The notes under the pieces are model-generated. The model worked only from the letters and a program-made list of their open reading frames with translations, did not search any database and was not told the DNA's origin. Source: Paracoccus sp. S3-43 (lineage in GTDB: Bacteria > Pseudomonadota > Alphaproteobacteria > Rhodobacterales > Rhodobacteraceae). From it: 64,000 nt of DNA. This document shows positions 7,099 to 15,324 of this stretch, in pieces. Where the stretch lies: assembly GCF_029027965.1 (NCBI RefSeq), contig NZ_CP119082.1, positions 1,282,001 to 1,346,000 on the forward strand, written 5' to 3'. Every line of letters starts with the position of its first letter. The stretch's first letter is position 1. A program made the position numbers and the translations under genes.

Positions 7099-8205
7099 TC
7101 AGATGGCGTTTGCCGGCTGTCGGCGGTCCGTCGGCGTTTCGCCGAGCAGAGGCAGCAGGGACCGGCCCTGCCTGGCGATCTCTTGCAGATAGGGGGTGTC
7201 GGACAGGATGAACTTGCTGATCCCCAGTTGCGCATATTTGCGCAGCGAGGATGCGACCTCTTCGGCCGTGCCGACCAGCCATGTGGTCGCAGCCCCGCCG
7301 GCACCGAACTTGCCGGGGGTGGTGTAAAGGTTCTCGTCCAGCACCTCGCCCTGCTGTTGCAGATCCAGAAGCCGCTGCTGCCCCTCGGCCACGACGCGGC
7401 GGTGATCGTGCCAGCCCGCGCCCTCGATCTGGGCCATCTTCGCCACCTTGGCCTCGGCCTCGCGCCAGGCTTGCTCGCTGGTATCGCGGATGAAGGTGGT
7501 GATGCGCAGCCCGAATTCCAGCGGCGGGCGGTCGCGGTCCAATTCGCGCGACAGCGACTTCAGCCGGGCGATGCGTTCGGCGATGCCGTCGCGCGGCTCG
7601 CCCCAGAACAGCTGCACATCGGCCTCGGCCGCGGCGACCCGTTCGGCGGCGGCCGAGGCCCCGCCGAAGTAAAGCGGCGGGTGCAGGCGGTCGCCGCGCG
7701 GCGTGATCCGAGGTTCTGCGGTGGAGTTCGTGACGCTGTAATGCTGGCCCCGATGGGTCACGTCGCGTTCCGTCCACAAGTGGCGCACCAGCCGCATGAA
7801 TTCGCGGGTCCGGCCATAGCGATGCGCCTGGTCGCCCTCGCTGTCGCCATAGGCCTCGAAATCGTCCTTGCCCGAGACGATGTTGATGCGCACCCGCCCG
7901 CCGGACAGCTGGTCCAGGGTCGCCGCGGCCGAGGCGAACTGCGCGGGCTGCCAATAACCGGGGCGGATCGCGATCAGCGGGTTGAAGCGGGTGGTGCGCG
8001 CAGCCAGCGCCGTGCCGACGGTGAAGGTGTCGGGCCTGCCCCAGCCGGTGCCGATCAGCGCGCCCGCCCAGCCGTTATCCTCGACCGCGCGGGCCTGCGC
8101 CGTCAGGGTGTCCAGGCTGTTATGGTCGGGCACCGCCTCGTCGCCGCGATGGCCCGCGACCGCCTGGTTGGGGATATACCAAAGAAATTCAAGGTTCTGG
8201 GTCAT
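7099..8205 (-). CDS. SsuD-like FMNH2-dependent alkanesulfonate monooxygenase (LLM family)
   Basis: 368-residue bacterial luciferase-like monooxygenase beginning MTQNLEFLWYIPN, the usual SsuD start. Landmarks are FNPLIAIRPGYWQPAQFASAAATLDQ, SGGRVRINIVSG, ADVQLFWGEP and ISKFILSDTPYLQE. SsuD-type enzymes use FMNH2 and oxygen to cleave C-S bonds of alkanesulfonates, releasing sulfite and an aldehyde. It is the last gene of a leftward SBP-ATPase-permease-monooxygenase operon, 22 bp after the permease stop. No dedicated SsuE flavin reductase is adjacent; the NfsA-like nitroreductase at 22.1 kb could supply reduced flavin, but that is inference. The start at 8205 avoids a long unconserved extension. 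Confidence 0.88.
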   Translation of the reverse strand: MTQNLEFLWYIPNQAVAGHRGDEAVPDHNSLDTLTAQARAVEDNGWAGALIGTGWGRPDTFTVGTALAARTTRFNPLIAIRPGYWQPAQFASAAATLDQLSGGRVRINIVSGKDDFEAYGDSEGDQAHRYGRTREFMRLVRHLWTERDVTHRGQHYSVTNSTAEPRITPRGDRLHPPLYFGGASAAAERVAAAEADVQLFWGEPRDGIAERIARLKSLSRELDRDRPPLEFGLRITTFIRDTSEQAWREAEAKVAKMAQIEGAGWHDHRRVVAEGQQRLLDLQQQGEVLDENLYTTPGKFGAGGAATTWLVGTAEEVASSLRKYAQLGISKFILSDTPYLQEIARQGRSLLPLLGETPTDRRQPANAI

Positions 8206-8227
8206 GGTCTTCAACTTTGCGGCCGGG

Positions 8228-9097
8228 TCAGCGCTGCTGGCCCCAGCGGTGGATGGTGGCGCGTTCCAGCGTGGCGAAGACGACGTTTTCAACCAGCAGG
8301 CCGATCAGGATGACCATGGCGAGGCCCGCGAAGACCTGGTCGGTGTAAAGCTCGTTGCGGCTTTGGAAGATATACCAGCCCAGGCCGCCACGACCCGAGG
8401 ATGCGCCGAAGACCAGTTCGGCCGCGATCAGCGTGCGCCAGGCGAAGGCCCAGCCGATCCGCAGCCCCGACACGATCGAGGGCAGGGCGGCGGGCACCAG
8501 GATCTGCGCGACGAAGCGCCAGCCGGTCAGCCCATAGTTGCGGCCCGCCATGCGCAGCGTTTCGGGCACCGCCTGAAAGCCGGAAAAGATGTTCAGCGCC
8601 AGCGGCCACAGCACCGAATGGACCAGCACGAAGACCAGGCTGGCCTGTCCCAGCCCGAACCACAGCAGCGCCAGCGGCAGCAGCGCGATGGCGGGCAACG
8701 GGTTGAACATCGCCGTCAGCGTCGACAGCAGGTCGCGCCCGAACCGGGTCGAGATCGCCAGCGTCGTCAGCAGGAACGCCAGCACGATCCCGGCCAGATA
8801 GCCCTTGAGCAGCACCCCGATCGAAATCGCGGCCCGTTCCAGCAGCACGCCGTCGCGGATGCCGTCGACAAAGACGCGGGCGGTGGCGGTGAAGGTCGGC
8901 AGCAGCAGCGGGTTGCCTTGCAGCCGGGCGGCGGCTTCCCAGATCAGGGCGATGGCGGCGATGATGACCAGGCGGCGCAGCCAGTCCTGCGACCACAGCC
9001 GGGCGGTCAGCGGAATGACGCGTTCGACCGGAGCATCCTCGAAGGGCGGCAGATCGCGTTCGTATTCGGGCCGGATCGGCGGGTGCAGGGCGGTCAT
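8228..9097 (-). CDS. SsuC/TauC-type ABC transporter permease
   Basis: 289-residue inner-membrane permease of the aliphatic sulfonate/taurine/nitrate ABC class (binding-protein-dependent transport family BPD_transp_1). After an N-terminal cytoplasmic stretch and a first helix (VIIAAIALIWEAAA), the EAA-loop region reads ALNIFSGFQAVPETLRMAGRNYG...LPSIVSGLRIGWAFAWRTLIAAELV. The ATG at 9097 overlaps the end of the ATPase gene (4 bp, ATGA-type), so expression is coupled. The stop is followed 22 bp later by the SsuD-like gene. Substrate inferred from the neighbouring monooxygenase, not visible in the permease. Confidence 0.9.
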   Translation of the reverse strand: MTALHPPIRPEYERDLPPFEDAPVERVIPLTARLWSQDWLRRLVIIAAIALIWEAAARLQGNPLLLPTFTATARVFVDGIRDGVLLERAAISIGVLLKGYLAGIVLAFLLTTLAISTRFGRDLLSTLTAMFNPLPAIALLPLALLWFGLGQASLVFVLVHSVLWPLALNIFSGFQAVPETLRMAGRNYGLTGWRFVAQILVPAALPSIVSGLRIGWAFAWRTLIAAELVFGASSGRGGLGWYIFQSRNELYTDQVFAGLAMVILIGLLVENVVFATLERATIHRWGQQR

Positions 9098-9912
9098 GCG
9101 GCCTCTACCGGGTCGGAAAACAGCATGTCGTGGATTCGGTTGGCGGCGGCTTGGAAATCGCGCCCGCCCAGGCTGTGCAGGTCCCAGCCGTGGCAGTTGA
9201 TCTCGGCCCGAACCCGGCCCGGACGCGGCGACAGCAGGGCGACGCGGTTGCCGACGACCAGGGCTTCCTCGATCGAATGGGTGACGAAGATCAGCGTGAA
9301 GCGCACCTCGTCCCACAGATGCAGCAGCTCTTCCTGCATCTTGCGCCGCGTCAGCGCGTCCAGCGCGGCGAAGGGTTCGTCCATCAGCAGCACGCGCGGG
9401 CGCGAGGCAAGCGCGCGGGCAATGGCGACGCGCTGCTTCATGCCGCCGGAAAGCTGGTGCGGATGGCTGTCGCGAAAAGCGGCCAGGCCGACCTTGGCGA
9501 TGGCGTCCAGGGCGCGTTCCCGCGCCTCGGCGCGCGGCACGCGGGTCGCCAGCAGCGGGAACATCACGTTGCCCAGCACGGTTTTCCAGGGCGGCAGCTG
9601 GTCGAATTCCTGAAACACCACGATCCGGTCGGCGCCGGGGCCGGTGACAGGGCGGCCGTCCAGGATGATGCGGCCCTCGGTCGGGGGGATGAAACCCGCG
9701 ATGGCTTTCAGCAGCGTGGACTTGCCGCAGCCTGACGGCCCCAACAGCACGAAGCGGTCGGCCTGATAGACATCCAGGTCGACGCGATGGGTTGCCCGGA
9801 TCACCCGGTCGCGGGTGGCATATTCCAGCGTCACCCCGTCGACCCGCAGCAGCGGATCGGGCAGGGGCGGCGCGGCGGTGGCCGTGCGGGCGTCAAGGCC
9901 GGTCATCAGCAT
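9094..9912 (-). CDS. SsuB/TauB-type ABC transporter ATP-binding protein
   Basis: About 272 residues: Walker A LLGPSGCGKSTLL, Q-loop FQEFDQLPPWKTVLGNV, signature LSGGMKQRVAIARAL, Walker B VLLMDEPFAALD and switch His FVTHSIEEAL, all intact. This is the sulfonate/nitrate/taurine ATPase subfamily with the typical PW after the Q-loop. The frame is open to an ATG at 9936 that overlaps the preceding gene, but a TAAGGGCG element before the ATG at 9912 makes the shorter start more likely. Second gene of the leftward operon. Confidence 0.9.
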   Translation of the reverse strand: MLMTGLDARTATAAPPLPDPLLRVDGVTLEYATRDRVIRATHRVDLDVYQADRFVLLGPSGCGKSTLLKAIAGFIPPTEGRIILDGRPVTGPGADRIVVFQEFDQLPPWKTVLGNVMFPLLATRVPRAEARERALDAIAKVGLAAFRDSHPHQLSGGMKQRVAIARALASRPRVLLMDEPFAALDALTRRKMQEELLHLWDEVRFTLIFVTHSIEEALVVGNRVALLSPRPGRVRAEINCHGWDLHSLGGRDFQAAANRIHDMLFSDPVEAA

Positions 9913-9922
9913 CGCGGCGCCC

Positions 9923-10939
9923 TTAGCTTCCCGCATCGACGCGCGGATCGGCGAAGAAATAATCCGAGATTTGCGTCGGTTCGGTGCGGATCGCGCCCAC
10001 GCGGTGCAGGAACTGGCCCAGGCCCAGGGTGTTTTCCGGCTGGATCTTGAAGGTCACCTCGTCGCTGGTGATAACGTCCAGCAACAGCTTGCGGTCGGTC
10101 TTGGCGCCGGTGACCTTCAGATAGATATCCGCCGCCTCCTGGGGATGGGCATCCACGAAGGCCGCGGCCTCCTCCAGCGCGCCCAGCAGCGCCTGATAGG
10201 TTTTCGGGCTGTCCTGATAGAAATCCTCGGTCGCGTAAAGCAGCGTCGAGGAGGCCGGCCCGCCCAGCACGTCATAGGAGCTGAGGATCACATGCGCGTC
10301 GGGGTTCTGCGCCAGTTCCTGTTCCTGGAAGGGCGGATTGGCGAAATGGCCGGTGATCTCGGTCCCGCCGGAAATGATCGCGGCGGCCGCCTCGGGATGG
10401 GGCAGCGCCACGGTGATCTCGTCCAGGCGGTCGAACTGGTCGTCGCCCCATTCCTTGGCCGCCGCGAATTGCAGGATCCGCGCCTGGACCGAGACGCCGA
10501 CGGCGGGCAAGGCGATGCGATCGCGGTCGGTCAGGTCGGCGATGGTCTTCACCTCGGGCCGGTTCGAGATCAGGTAGTTCGGGAAGTTCCCCAGCGAGGC
10601 CACCGCCTTGACGGTCTGCCCGCCCCTGGTGCGGTCCCAGATGGTGAACAGCGGCCCGACGCCGGCGGCGGCCACGTCGATGCTGCCCGACAGCAGCGCG
10701 TCGTTGACGGCGGCGCCCCCGGACAGTTGCAGGAACTCGACCTCGATATCGACGCCCTGTTCCTTGCCGTGCTTTTCGATCAGCTGCTGGTCCTTGGCGA
10801 CGTTGAGCAGCAGATAGACGACGCCGAACTGCTCGGCGATGCGCAGCTTGCCTTCCTCGGCCTGGGCGGCGACCGCCGACAGAGCGGCGATGCTGGCACC
10901 CATCACAAGGGCGGCGAGGGGACGAAAATACCGTGTCAT
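9923..10939 (-). CDS. ABC transporter substrate-binding protein, sulfonate/taurine/nitrate type
   Basis: 338-residue periplasmic protein with a signal peptide (about 27 residues, ending AAQAEE) and the NMT1/SsuA-like fold: LRIAEQFGVVYLLLNVAK, EVEFLQLSGGAAVNDALLSGSIDVAAAGVGP, TVKAVASLGNFPNYLISN. First gene of the leftward operon; an AAAGGAG Shine-Dalgarno precedes the ATG. It delivers a small oxidised sulfur or related compound to the permease/ATPase pair downstream. The exact ligand cannot be read from sequence. A second, unrelated-copy SBP of the same general class starts the rightward cluster at 14.3 kb. Confidence 0.87.
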   Translation of the reverse strand: MTRYFRPLAALVMGASIAALSAVAAQAEEGKLRIAEQFGVVYLLLNVAKDQQLIEKHGKEQGVDIEVEFLQLSGGAAVNDALLSGSIDVAAAGVGPLFTIWDRTRGGQTVKAVASLGNFPNYLISNRPEVKTIADLTDRDRIALPAVGVSVQARILQFAAAKEWGDDQFDRLDEITVALPHPEAAAAIISGGTEITGHFANPPFQEQELAQNPDAHVILSSYDVLGGPASSTLLYATEDFYQDSPKTYQALLGALEEAAAFVDAHPQEAADIYLKVTGAKTDRKLLLDVITSDEVTFKIQPENTLGLGQFLHRVGAIRTEPTQISDYFFADPRVDAGS

Positions 10940-11108
10940 CGGGCGGGCTCCTTTAATCTCTAGCGCGATAGTCGTCTAAAAACTCGGGACGGGGCAAGGG
11001 ACCGGCGGGACGGGGCGGGCAGTTTGGAACAACGCCGTCGTCAAACCGCCCCTGCGCAGAAGGGTGCTTTCGCGGGACATCCTGGAAAGAGAAGCTTCAC
11101 CCCTGCCG

Positions 11109-11471
11109 TCAGCTTCCGCCAGGCGGCGGCCCGGCCCGATAGGCGGCAATGGCTGCGGCCAGCGTGTCGCGTTCCTGGCAGCCCTGGGGGCAGAACAGCG
11201 TCAGCATCTCCAGATTGGCGCGCGCCGATTCGAGGTCGCCAAGGGTTAGAAACAGCTCGCCCTGATATTCCAGCGCCGGCCGGTGCGCCGGATCGTAGAA
11301 CAGGGCCTCTCGATACCATCTGCCGGCGTCGTATTCACCGGAATATATCCGCGCCCGGATCGCCGACAGGTCGGGCAGATCGTCCGAGGGCGGCGTGTCC
11401 ACCGCCCCCGCCGCCGAGGCCGCCAGCCTGTCGCCGCTGATCCGTCCGCTGGACCTGACCGAGGACGACAT
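11109..11471 (-). pseudogene. TPR-repeat protein remnant (signal peptide and internal segment missing)
   Basis: The conserved core is ALEYQGELFLTLGDLESARANL followed by CPQGCQERDTLAAAIAAY, a C-terminal TPR pair with two cysteines seen in a family of small periplasmic TPR proteins. The N-terminal conserved block DTPPSDDLPDLSAIRARIYSGEYDA is also present, but runs straight into the WYREALFYDP repeat, so an internal repeat appears deleted. The residues before DTPP are antisense to a cytochrome-peroxidase-like tail rather than a signal peptide. The frame remains open, so a truncated product could be made. Assignment to the family is from memory of its motifs. Confidence 0.5.
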
Positions 11472-11505
11472 CGCGGCGCTGGTGGCCTTTCTGAACGTGC
11501 TGTGA
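11386..11505 (+). pseudogene. C-terminal fragment of a dihaem cytochrome c peroxidase/MauG-like protein
   Basis: On the plus strand the frame ending at the TGA at 11503-11505 encodes LSPLIRPLDLTEDDIAALVAFLNVL-type sequence, read as SPLIRPLDLTEDD followed by IAALVAFL. This is the usual C-terminus of dihaem cytochrome c peroxidases and related c-type cytochromes. No haem motif (CxxCH) is present upstream, so only about 35-40 codons of the 3' end remain. It overlaps the 5' end of the TPR remnant antisense, which suggests a deletion fused two convergent or neighbouring genes. Confidence 0.4.
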
Positions 11506-12933
11506 TCACGCGGCGATCGCCGCCGTCGCCCGGTCGCGCAGCAGGTCCGCCAGCCCGGCGGATTGGGTCAGCTGTTCGGGGATCGAGCTGGATTCCCACG
11601 CCACCCCGCGCATCGGATGGCCTAGGGCGAACAGATCGCCCGTGACGCCGCCGTCGCGGCCGATCACCTCGCCCCGTTCGGTCGCGTCGACGCCGAAGCC
11701 CGTCGCATGGGGCCGGACCGCGCCGGATGTCAGCAACTGCCGGGGCAGGGGTGCGGTGACGCGCCGCCAGTCATGTTCCTGGTGCCCCCGGCAGTCGATC
11801 ACCGCGTCGAAACTCAGCGCCTTGCTGGCGCGCGACCCGCGCGGGCGGATGGTGGCGGTCAGCCCCTCAGGCCCGGCGGCGAGGCCGATCAGGCGCGCCG
11901 CGCTGGCGGTGAAGCGGCCCTCGGCCCGCGCGCGTTCGACGGCGGCGAAGGAGGGCGGGGCGGCGCGGTGCAGCGACACGTCCCACAGCGCGCGCAGATG
12001 GCGGTTGAAGCGCAACCGCTCGGCCGTCGCCGCCCCCTGCGACAGGGGCAGGATATGCCCCCGCAGCCCGCCCAGCAGCGATTGCCAGTCGCCCCCTGCC
12101 GCAACGATGGCCTTGCGTTGGGCGTTCACCGCCCGCAGCAACCCGCGCGCGGTCCGGGGCAGCGCCGCGGCGTCCAGAAATTCCGGCGCATCCTCGGGCG
12201 GCAGGCGGCGCGGCTCGATCAGGTGGCCCCGGCGCGAGATGGCGTGATAGCGGCCGCGATGGCCCCGCGATTCGAGGCTGGCGACCATGTCCACCATCGA
12301 CAGCGAGGCGCCGATCAGCAGCACGTCGCCAGTGCCCGCGATCCGGTCAAGCGCCTGGGGATCCCAGGGGTCGCGGACATGACGCGGATCGTCCAGGGCG
12401 GCAGCGCCATCCGCAAAGGGGAACACGCCGGTGGCAAGCACGACCTGATCGGCAGCGATGCGTTTGTCGCCTGCCGTGCGGGCGATCCATCCGCCGCCTT
12501 CGCGCGTCAGGGCGGTCAGGCTGTCGCGCAGATGCTCGACCGTGGCGCGTCCCTGGGCGGTGTGGATGGCGCGGTCCAGTTCCCGGACGACATAGGTGCC
12601 GAAGACGCGGCGGGGAATGAAGCTGTCGGTCAGATCGCCATTCGGCGGGGTCCAGTCGCCATCGGGGCCGTGGCTGCGCACCCAGTCCGCCAGATGGTCC
12701 GGCGCGTCGGGATGAACCGAGAAATGTAAGGTCGGGCCGTTCACCAGATGCACCGTCTCGGCCGTGCTGTAGGCGAGGCCGCGCCCGATCTCGGGCCTTG
12801 GCTCGGCGATGACGATGCGCAGCGGACGGTCCTGTTCCAGCAGGCGCAGGGCCAGCACGGCCCCCGCAAAGCCGCCGCCGACGATCAGGATGGTCGGCGG
12901 AACGGGAACGGCGGGCGGCGGGGCGATGTTCAT
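11506..12933 (-). CDS. FAD/NAD(P)-binding protein (NAD_binding_9 family)
   Basis: 475 residues. The N-terminal dinucleotide-binding motif is ILIVGGGFAGAVLALRLL (GxGxxG-like), followed by the FAD-family segment IGRGLAYSTAETVHLVNGP and a second nucleotide-binding stretch DVLLIGASLSMVDMVASL. C-terminal FALGHPMRGVAWESSSIPEQ is the conserved end. Members are flavoproteins of unassigned substrate often found with organosulfur or amino-acid gene clusters. It lies 25 bp downstream of the LysR gene on the same strand, so the two are probably co-transcribed. A role in oxidising or reducing an organosulfur intermediate is only an inference from position. Confidence 0.78.
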   Translation of the reverse strand: MNIAPPPAVPVPPTILIVGGGFAGAVLALRLLEQDRPLRIVIAEPRPEIGRGLAYSTAETVHLVNGPTLHFSVHPDAPDHLADWVRSHGPDGDWTPPNGDLTDSFIPRRVFGTYVVRELDRAIHTAQGRATVEHLRDSLTALTREGGGWIARTAGDKRIAADQVVLATGVFPFADGAAALDDPRHVRDPWDPQALDRIAGTGDVLLIGASLSMVDMVASLESRGHRGRYHAISRRGHLIEPRRLPPEDAPEFLDAAALPRTARGLLRAVNAQRKAIVAAGGDWQSLLGGLRGHILPLSQGAATAERLRFNRHLRALWDVSLHRAAPPSFAAVERARAEGRFTASAARLIGLAAGPEGLTATIRPRGSRASKALSFDAVIDCRGHQEHDWRRVTAPLPRQLLTSGAVRPHATGFGVDATERGEVIGRDGGVTGDLFALGHPMRGVAWESSSIPEQLTQSAGLADLLRDRATAAIAA

Positions 12934-12958
12934 CAGAGTCCTTTCGGTCTTGGAAAAA

Positions 12959-13936
12959 TCAGGCTGCGTCCGACCAGGCGGGCGACCAGGCGGGGACGGC
13001 GCCCGCTTCCTGCCGCAGCCATGTCAGAAGGTCGGCGATGGCGGGGTCGTGCAGCGCGTGGTCGGGCGCCACGAAGTAGTAGGCGGCCGAGATCGGCCAG
13101 GGTTCGCCGAACGGGCTGACCAGCCGCCCGCTGGCCAGATCGGCCTCGGCCAGGCGCAGCTTGCCCAACGCCAAGCCCTTGCCGGCCGCCGCCGCCTCGA
13201 GCGCCAGCGAGGATTGCTGCAACCGGATGCCGCTGCGCGCCGTCTCGGCGGGCGGCACGTCATGGCCGGTCAGCCAGCGTTCCCAGTCGGGGCAGGAGGT
13301 GTCGTTTTCGGGGCCGGTCTCGTGCAGCAGCACCACGTCATGGGCCAGCGCGGCGGGACCGCGCGCGGCCAGGTCATGCGCGGCGGCCAGATCGGGGCTG
13401 CATACCGGCAGCACGGCCTCGGACATCAGGTGATGGACCTGAAGGCCGGGATAATGCCCGCTGCCATAGCGGATGGCGCAATCGGCCCCGTCCTCGCCAA
13501 AGCCGGTCAGGCCGACCGATGCCTCGATCGCCAGTTCCAGCCCCGGCACCGCGTCATGCAGCGCGTCGAGGCGCGGCATCAGCCATTTCATCGCGAAGGA
13601 CGGCGGGACCGAGATCCGCAGCGGCGCCGTATGCCGGGCCACGCCCGACAGCGTGCCCAGCATCAACTGGAACGCCTCGTCCAGGCCGGGCAGGATCGCC
13701 TGGGCCAGCGGCGTCGGTTCCAGCACCCCCCGGTTGCGCAGGAACAGCGGCCCGCCCAGATGATCCTCCAGCAGGCGGACCTGCTGGCCGATGGCGGCGG
13801 TCGAGACGTGCAGTTCCGCCGCCGCCGCGCCGAAACTGCGGTGCCGCGCCGACACAACGAAGGCGCGCAGCGCGTTCAGCGACGGCATCCGCGCCATGGT
13901 CATCCGCCTGGCAAGATCGGCGTCCCCTGTCGGCAT
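12959..13936 (-). CDS. LysR-family transcriptional regulator (GcvA-like)
   Basis: 325 residues. The N-terminal winged helix-turn-helix reads PSLNALRAFVVSARHRSFGAAAAELHVSTAAIGQQVRLLE. The effector-binding domain follows (LRISVPPSFAMKWLMPRL, GADCAIRYGSGHYPGL), typical of the GcvA/AmpR subgroup. The ATG at 13936 has AAAGGA upstream; ATGs at 13903 and 13897 are alternatives closer to the conserved start. It is divergent from the transporter/monooxygenase operon starting at 14275 across a 338-bp intergenic region, the classical LysR arrangement, so it most likely controls that operon in response to a sulfur compound or O-acetylserine-like signal (inference). Confidence 0.88.
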   Translation of the reverse strand: MPTGDADLARRMTMARMPSLNALRAFVVSARHRSFGAAAAELHVSTAAIGQQVRLLEDHLGGPLFLRNRGVLEPTPLAQAILPGLDEAFQLMLGTLSGVARHTAPLRISVPPSFAMKWLMPRLDALHDAVPGLELAIEASVGLTGFGEDGADCAIRYGSGHYPGLQVHHLMSEAVLPVCSPDLAAAHDLAARGPAALAHDVVLLHETGPENDTSCPDWERWLTGHDVPPAETARSGIRLQQSSLALEAAAAGKGLALGKLRLAEADLASGRLVSPFGEPWPISAAYYFVAPDHALHDPAIADLLTWLRQEAGAVPAWSPAWSDAA

Positions 13937-14200
13937 CCCCGGCCATTTCCTTTCGCGTGTTCCGTCCGAAACCTAAGCAACGGCAGGGCCGATGCCGATT
14001 CCAAAGACCGGCGGAAAAGGGAAAGCCGCGACCTGCCGAGGCGGGGGATCGGGGAAGATTAAACCCAAGGGGCGGGGCGCCCGGCCACCACCCTGGCGGA
14101 AAGATTTTCTTTCTTCCGCGCAATGCTGAACTGTCCGCAGGCAGGTTCTTCTCCGTGAGCGCGATTGCGGGACAGATTCCTCCCCCAGCGGGGCGCAATT

Positions 14201-14217
14201 AAACTACAGTGAAACTA
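14201..14217. promoter_or_regulatory. AAACTA direct repeats in the LysR/SBP divergent intergenic region
   Basis: The 338-bp intergenic region 13937-14274 holds no gene. Near its right end AAACTA occurs twice (14201-14206 and 14212-14217), 11 bp apart, one helical turn, in an otherwise GC-rich context and 58 bp upstream of the binding-protein ATG. This is a reasonable operator candidate for the divergent LysR regulator. The rest of the region shows only a short GCGGAA/TTCCGC dyad around 14097-14122. Confidence 0.35.
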
Positions 14218-14274
14218 TCGACATTACCCGGCCGCTCCCTGACCTTTGGGGGCAGACAAAACGGAAGGTTGCCC

Positions 14275-15324
14275 ATGCCCCGCATCACATATCCCCTGCT
14301 TTCCCTGGCCCTTGGCCTTGCGGTCGCATCGCCGATGGCCCACGCCGCCGAGCCGCTGCTGGACGAGGTTCCGCCCGGCACCGTCCTGCGCATCGGCGAT
14401 CCGGTCACCCAGAAGGCGCTGGAGATCTCGGGTCTGATCGACGAGTTGAGCTTCGAGGTGGAATGGGCCAATATCAGCGGCGGCCCGCAGGGCAGCGAGG
14501 CGTTCCGGGCCAAGGCGCTCGACGTGTCCACCGTGGCCGAGATCCCCTCGATCCACGCCACCTGGACCGACCTGCCGGTGCGCAACATCGCCTATCGCGA
14601 ACGCGAGGATCCGATCGCCCATCCCGTCTATCGCTTTGGCGTCACCCCGGCGCTCGGCGATCAGATCGACGGCCTTGAAGATTTCAAGGGCCGCCGCGTC
14701 GCCTATAGTCCCGGCCAGGCGCAGGGTGCGCTTGTGTTGCGCGCGCTGGAGGCGGCGGGCCTGACCCGCGACGACGTGACGCTGGTCGAACTGCCCAGCA
14801 CCGGCGATGTCTATCCCGTCGCCTTGGCGGCGGGACAGGTGGACATCGCGCCGCTGGGCGGCGTCAATATCGCCCGCTATCTGTCGCAATACGGCGATGA
14901 CGGCGCGCGGACCATCGACCACGGGTTGCGCGACGATCCCAGCCATCTCTGGGCGCCGCAAGAGGTTCTGGACGATCCCGCCAAGGCGGCGGCCTTGGCC
15001 GAATATGTCAGGCTGTGGGCGCGGGCGACCGAATGGATCAACGACCACCCCGAGGAATACATCCAGGGCTATTACGTCAAGGACCAGAACCTGTCCTACG
15101 AGGATGGCAAGGCCGCCGTCGAGCAGACCGGCCGGCAGGTGATCCCGTCCAACTGGGACGAGGTGATCGAACGCCATACCCACACCATCGCCCTGCTGGC
15201 CGAAGCCACCGGCAACGAACCCTTCGACGCCGAGGACCTCTTCGACCGCCGCTTTGAAAAGCTGGCCGCCGAGGCCCTGTCCGAGGGATCCAGCGCGACG
15301 AAGAAACAGGAACTGATCCAATGA
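14275..15324 (+). CDS. ABC transporter substrate-binding protein (aliphatic sulfonate type)
   Basis: 349 residues from the ATG at 14275, with GGAAGG at 14263-14268. Signal peptide is MPRITYPLLSLALGLAV... ending at about AHAAE. The mature protein has NMT1/SsuA features: LRIGDPVTQKALEISG, EVEWANISGGPQGSEAFRA, DVSTVAEIPSIHA, LEDFKGRRVAYSPGQAQG, LPSTGDVYPVALAAGQVDIAPLG. It starts a rightward operon and its stop overlaps the permease ATG by 4 bp. The sequence differs from the SBP at 9.9-10.9 kb, so the two importers probably recognise different compounds. Ligand unknown; C-S compound uptake is inferred from the downstream monooxygenases. Confidence 0.87.
   Translation: MPRITYPLLSLALGLAVASPMAHAAEPLLDEVPPGTVLRIGDPVTQKALEISGLIDELSFEVEWANISGGPQGSEAFRAKALDVSTVAEIPSIHATWTDLPVRNIAYREREDPIAHPVYRFGVTPALGDQIDGLEDFKGRRVAYSPGQAQGALVLRALEAAGLTRDDVTLVELPSTGDVYPVALAAGQVDIAPLGGVNIARYLSQYGDDGARTIDHGLRDDPSHLWAPQEVLDDPAKAAALAEYVRLWARATEWINDHPEEYIQGYYVKDQNLSYEDGKAAVEQTGRQVIPSNWDEVIERHTHTIALLAEATGNEPFDAEDLFDRRFEKLAAEALSEGSSATKKQELIQ

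Noticed and set aside
6163..8313. Long plus-strand frame over the TonB-receptor remnant and SsuD-like gene
   Set aside because: GC-rich shadow of the real genes; composition (Arg/Gly/Ala) and lack of any motif argue against coding.
13937..14208. A small gene in the LysR/binding-protein intergenic region
   Set aside because: Short frames on both strands have no ribosome site or recognisable sequence; the region reads as regulatory.
14209..14274. Longer start for the binding protein from an ATG at 14209
   Set aside because: It would add 22 residues (MKLSTLPGRSLTFGG...) before a normal signal peptide, and the better Shine-Dalgarno is in front of 14275.
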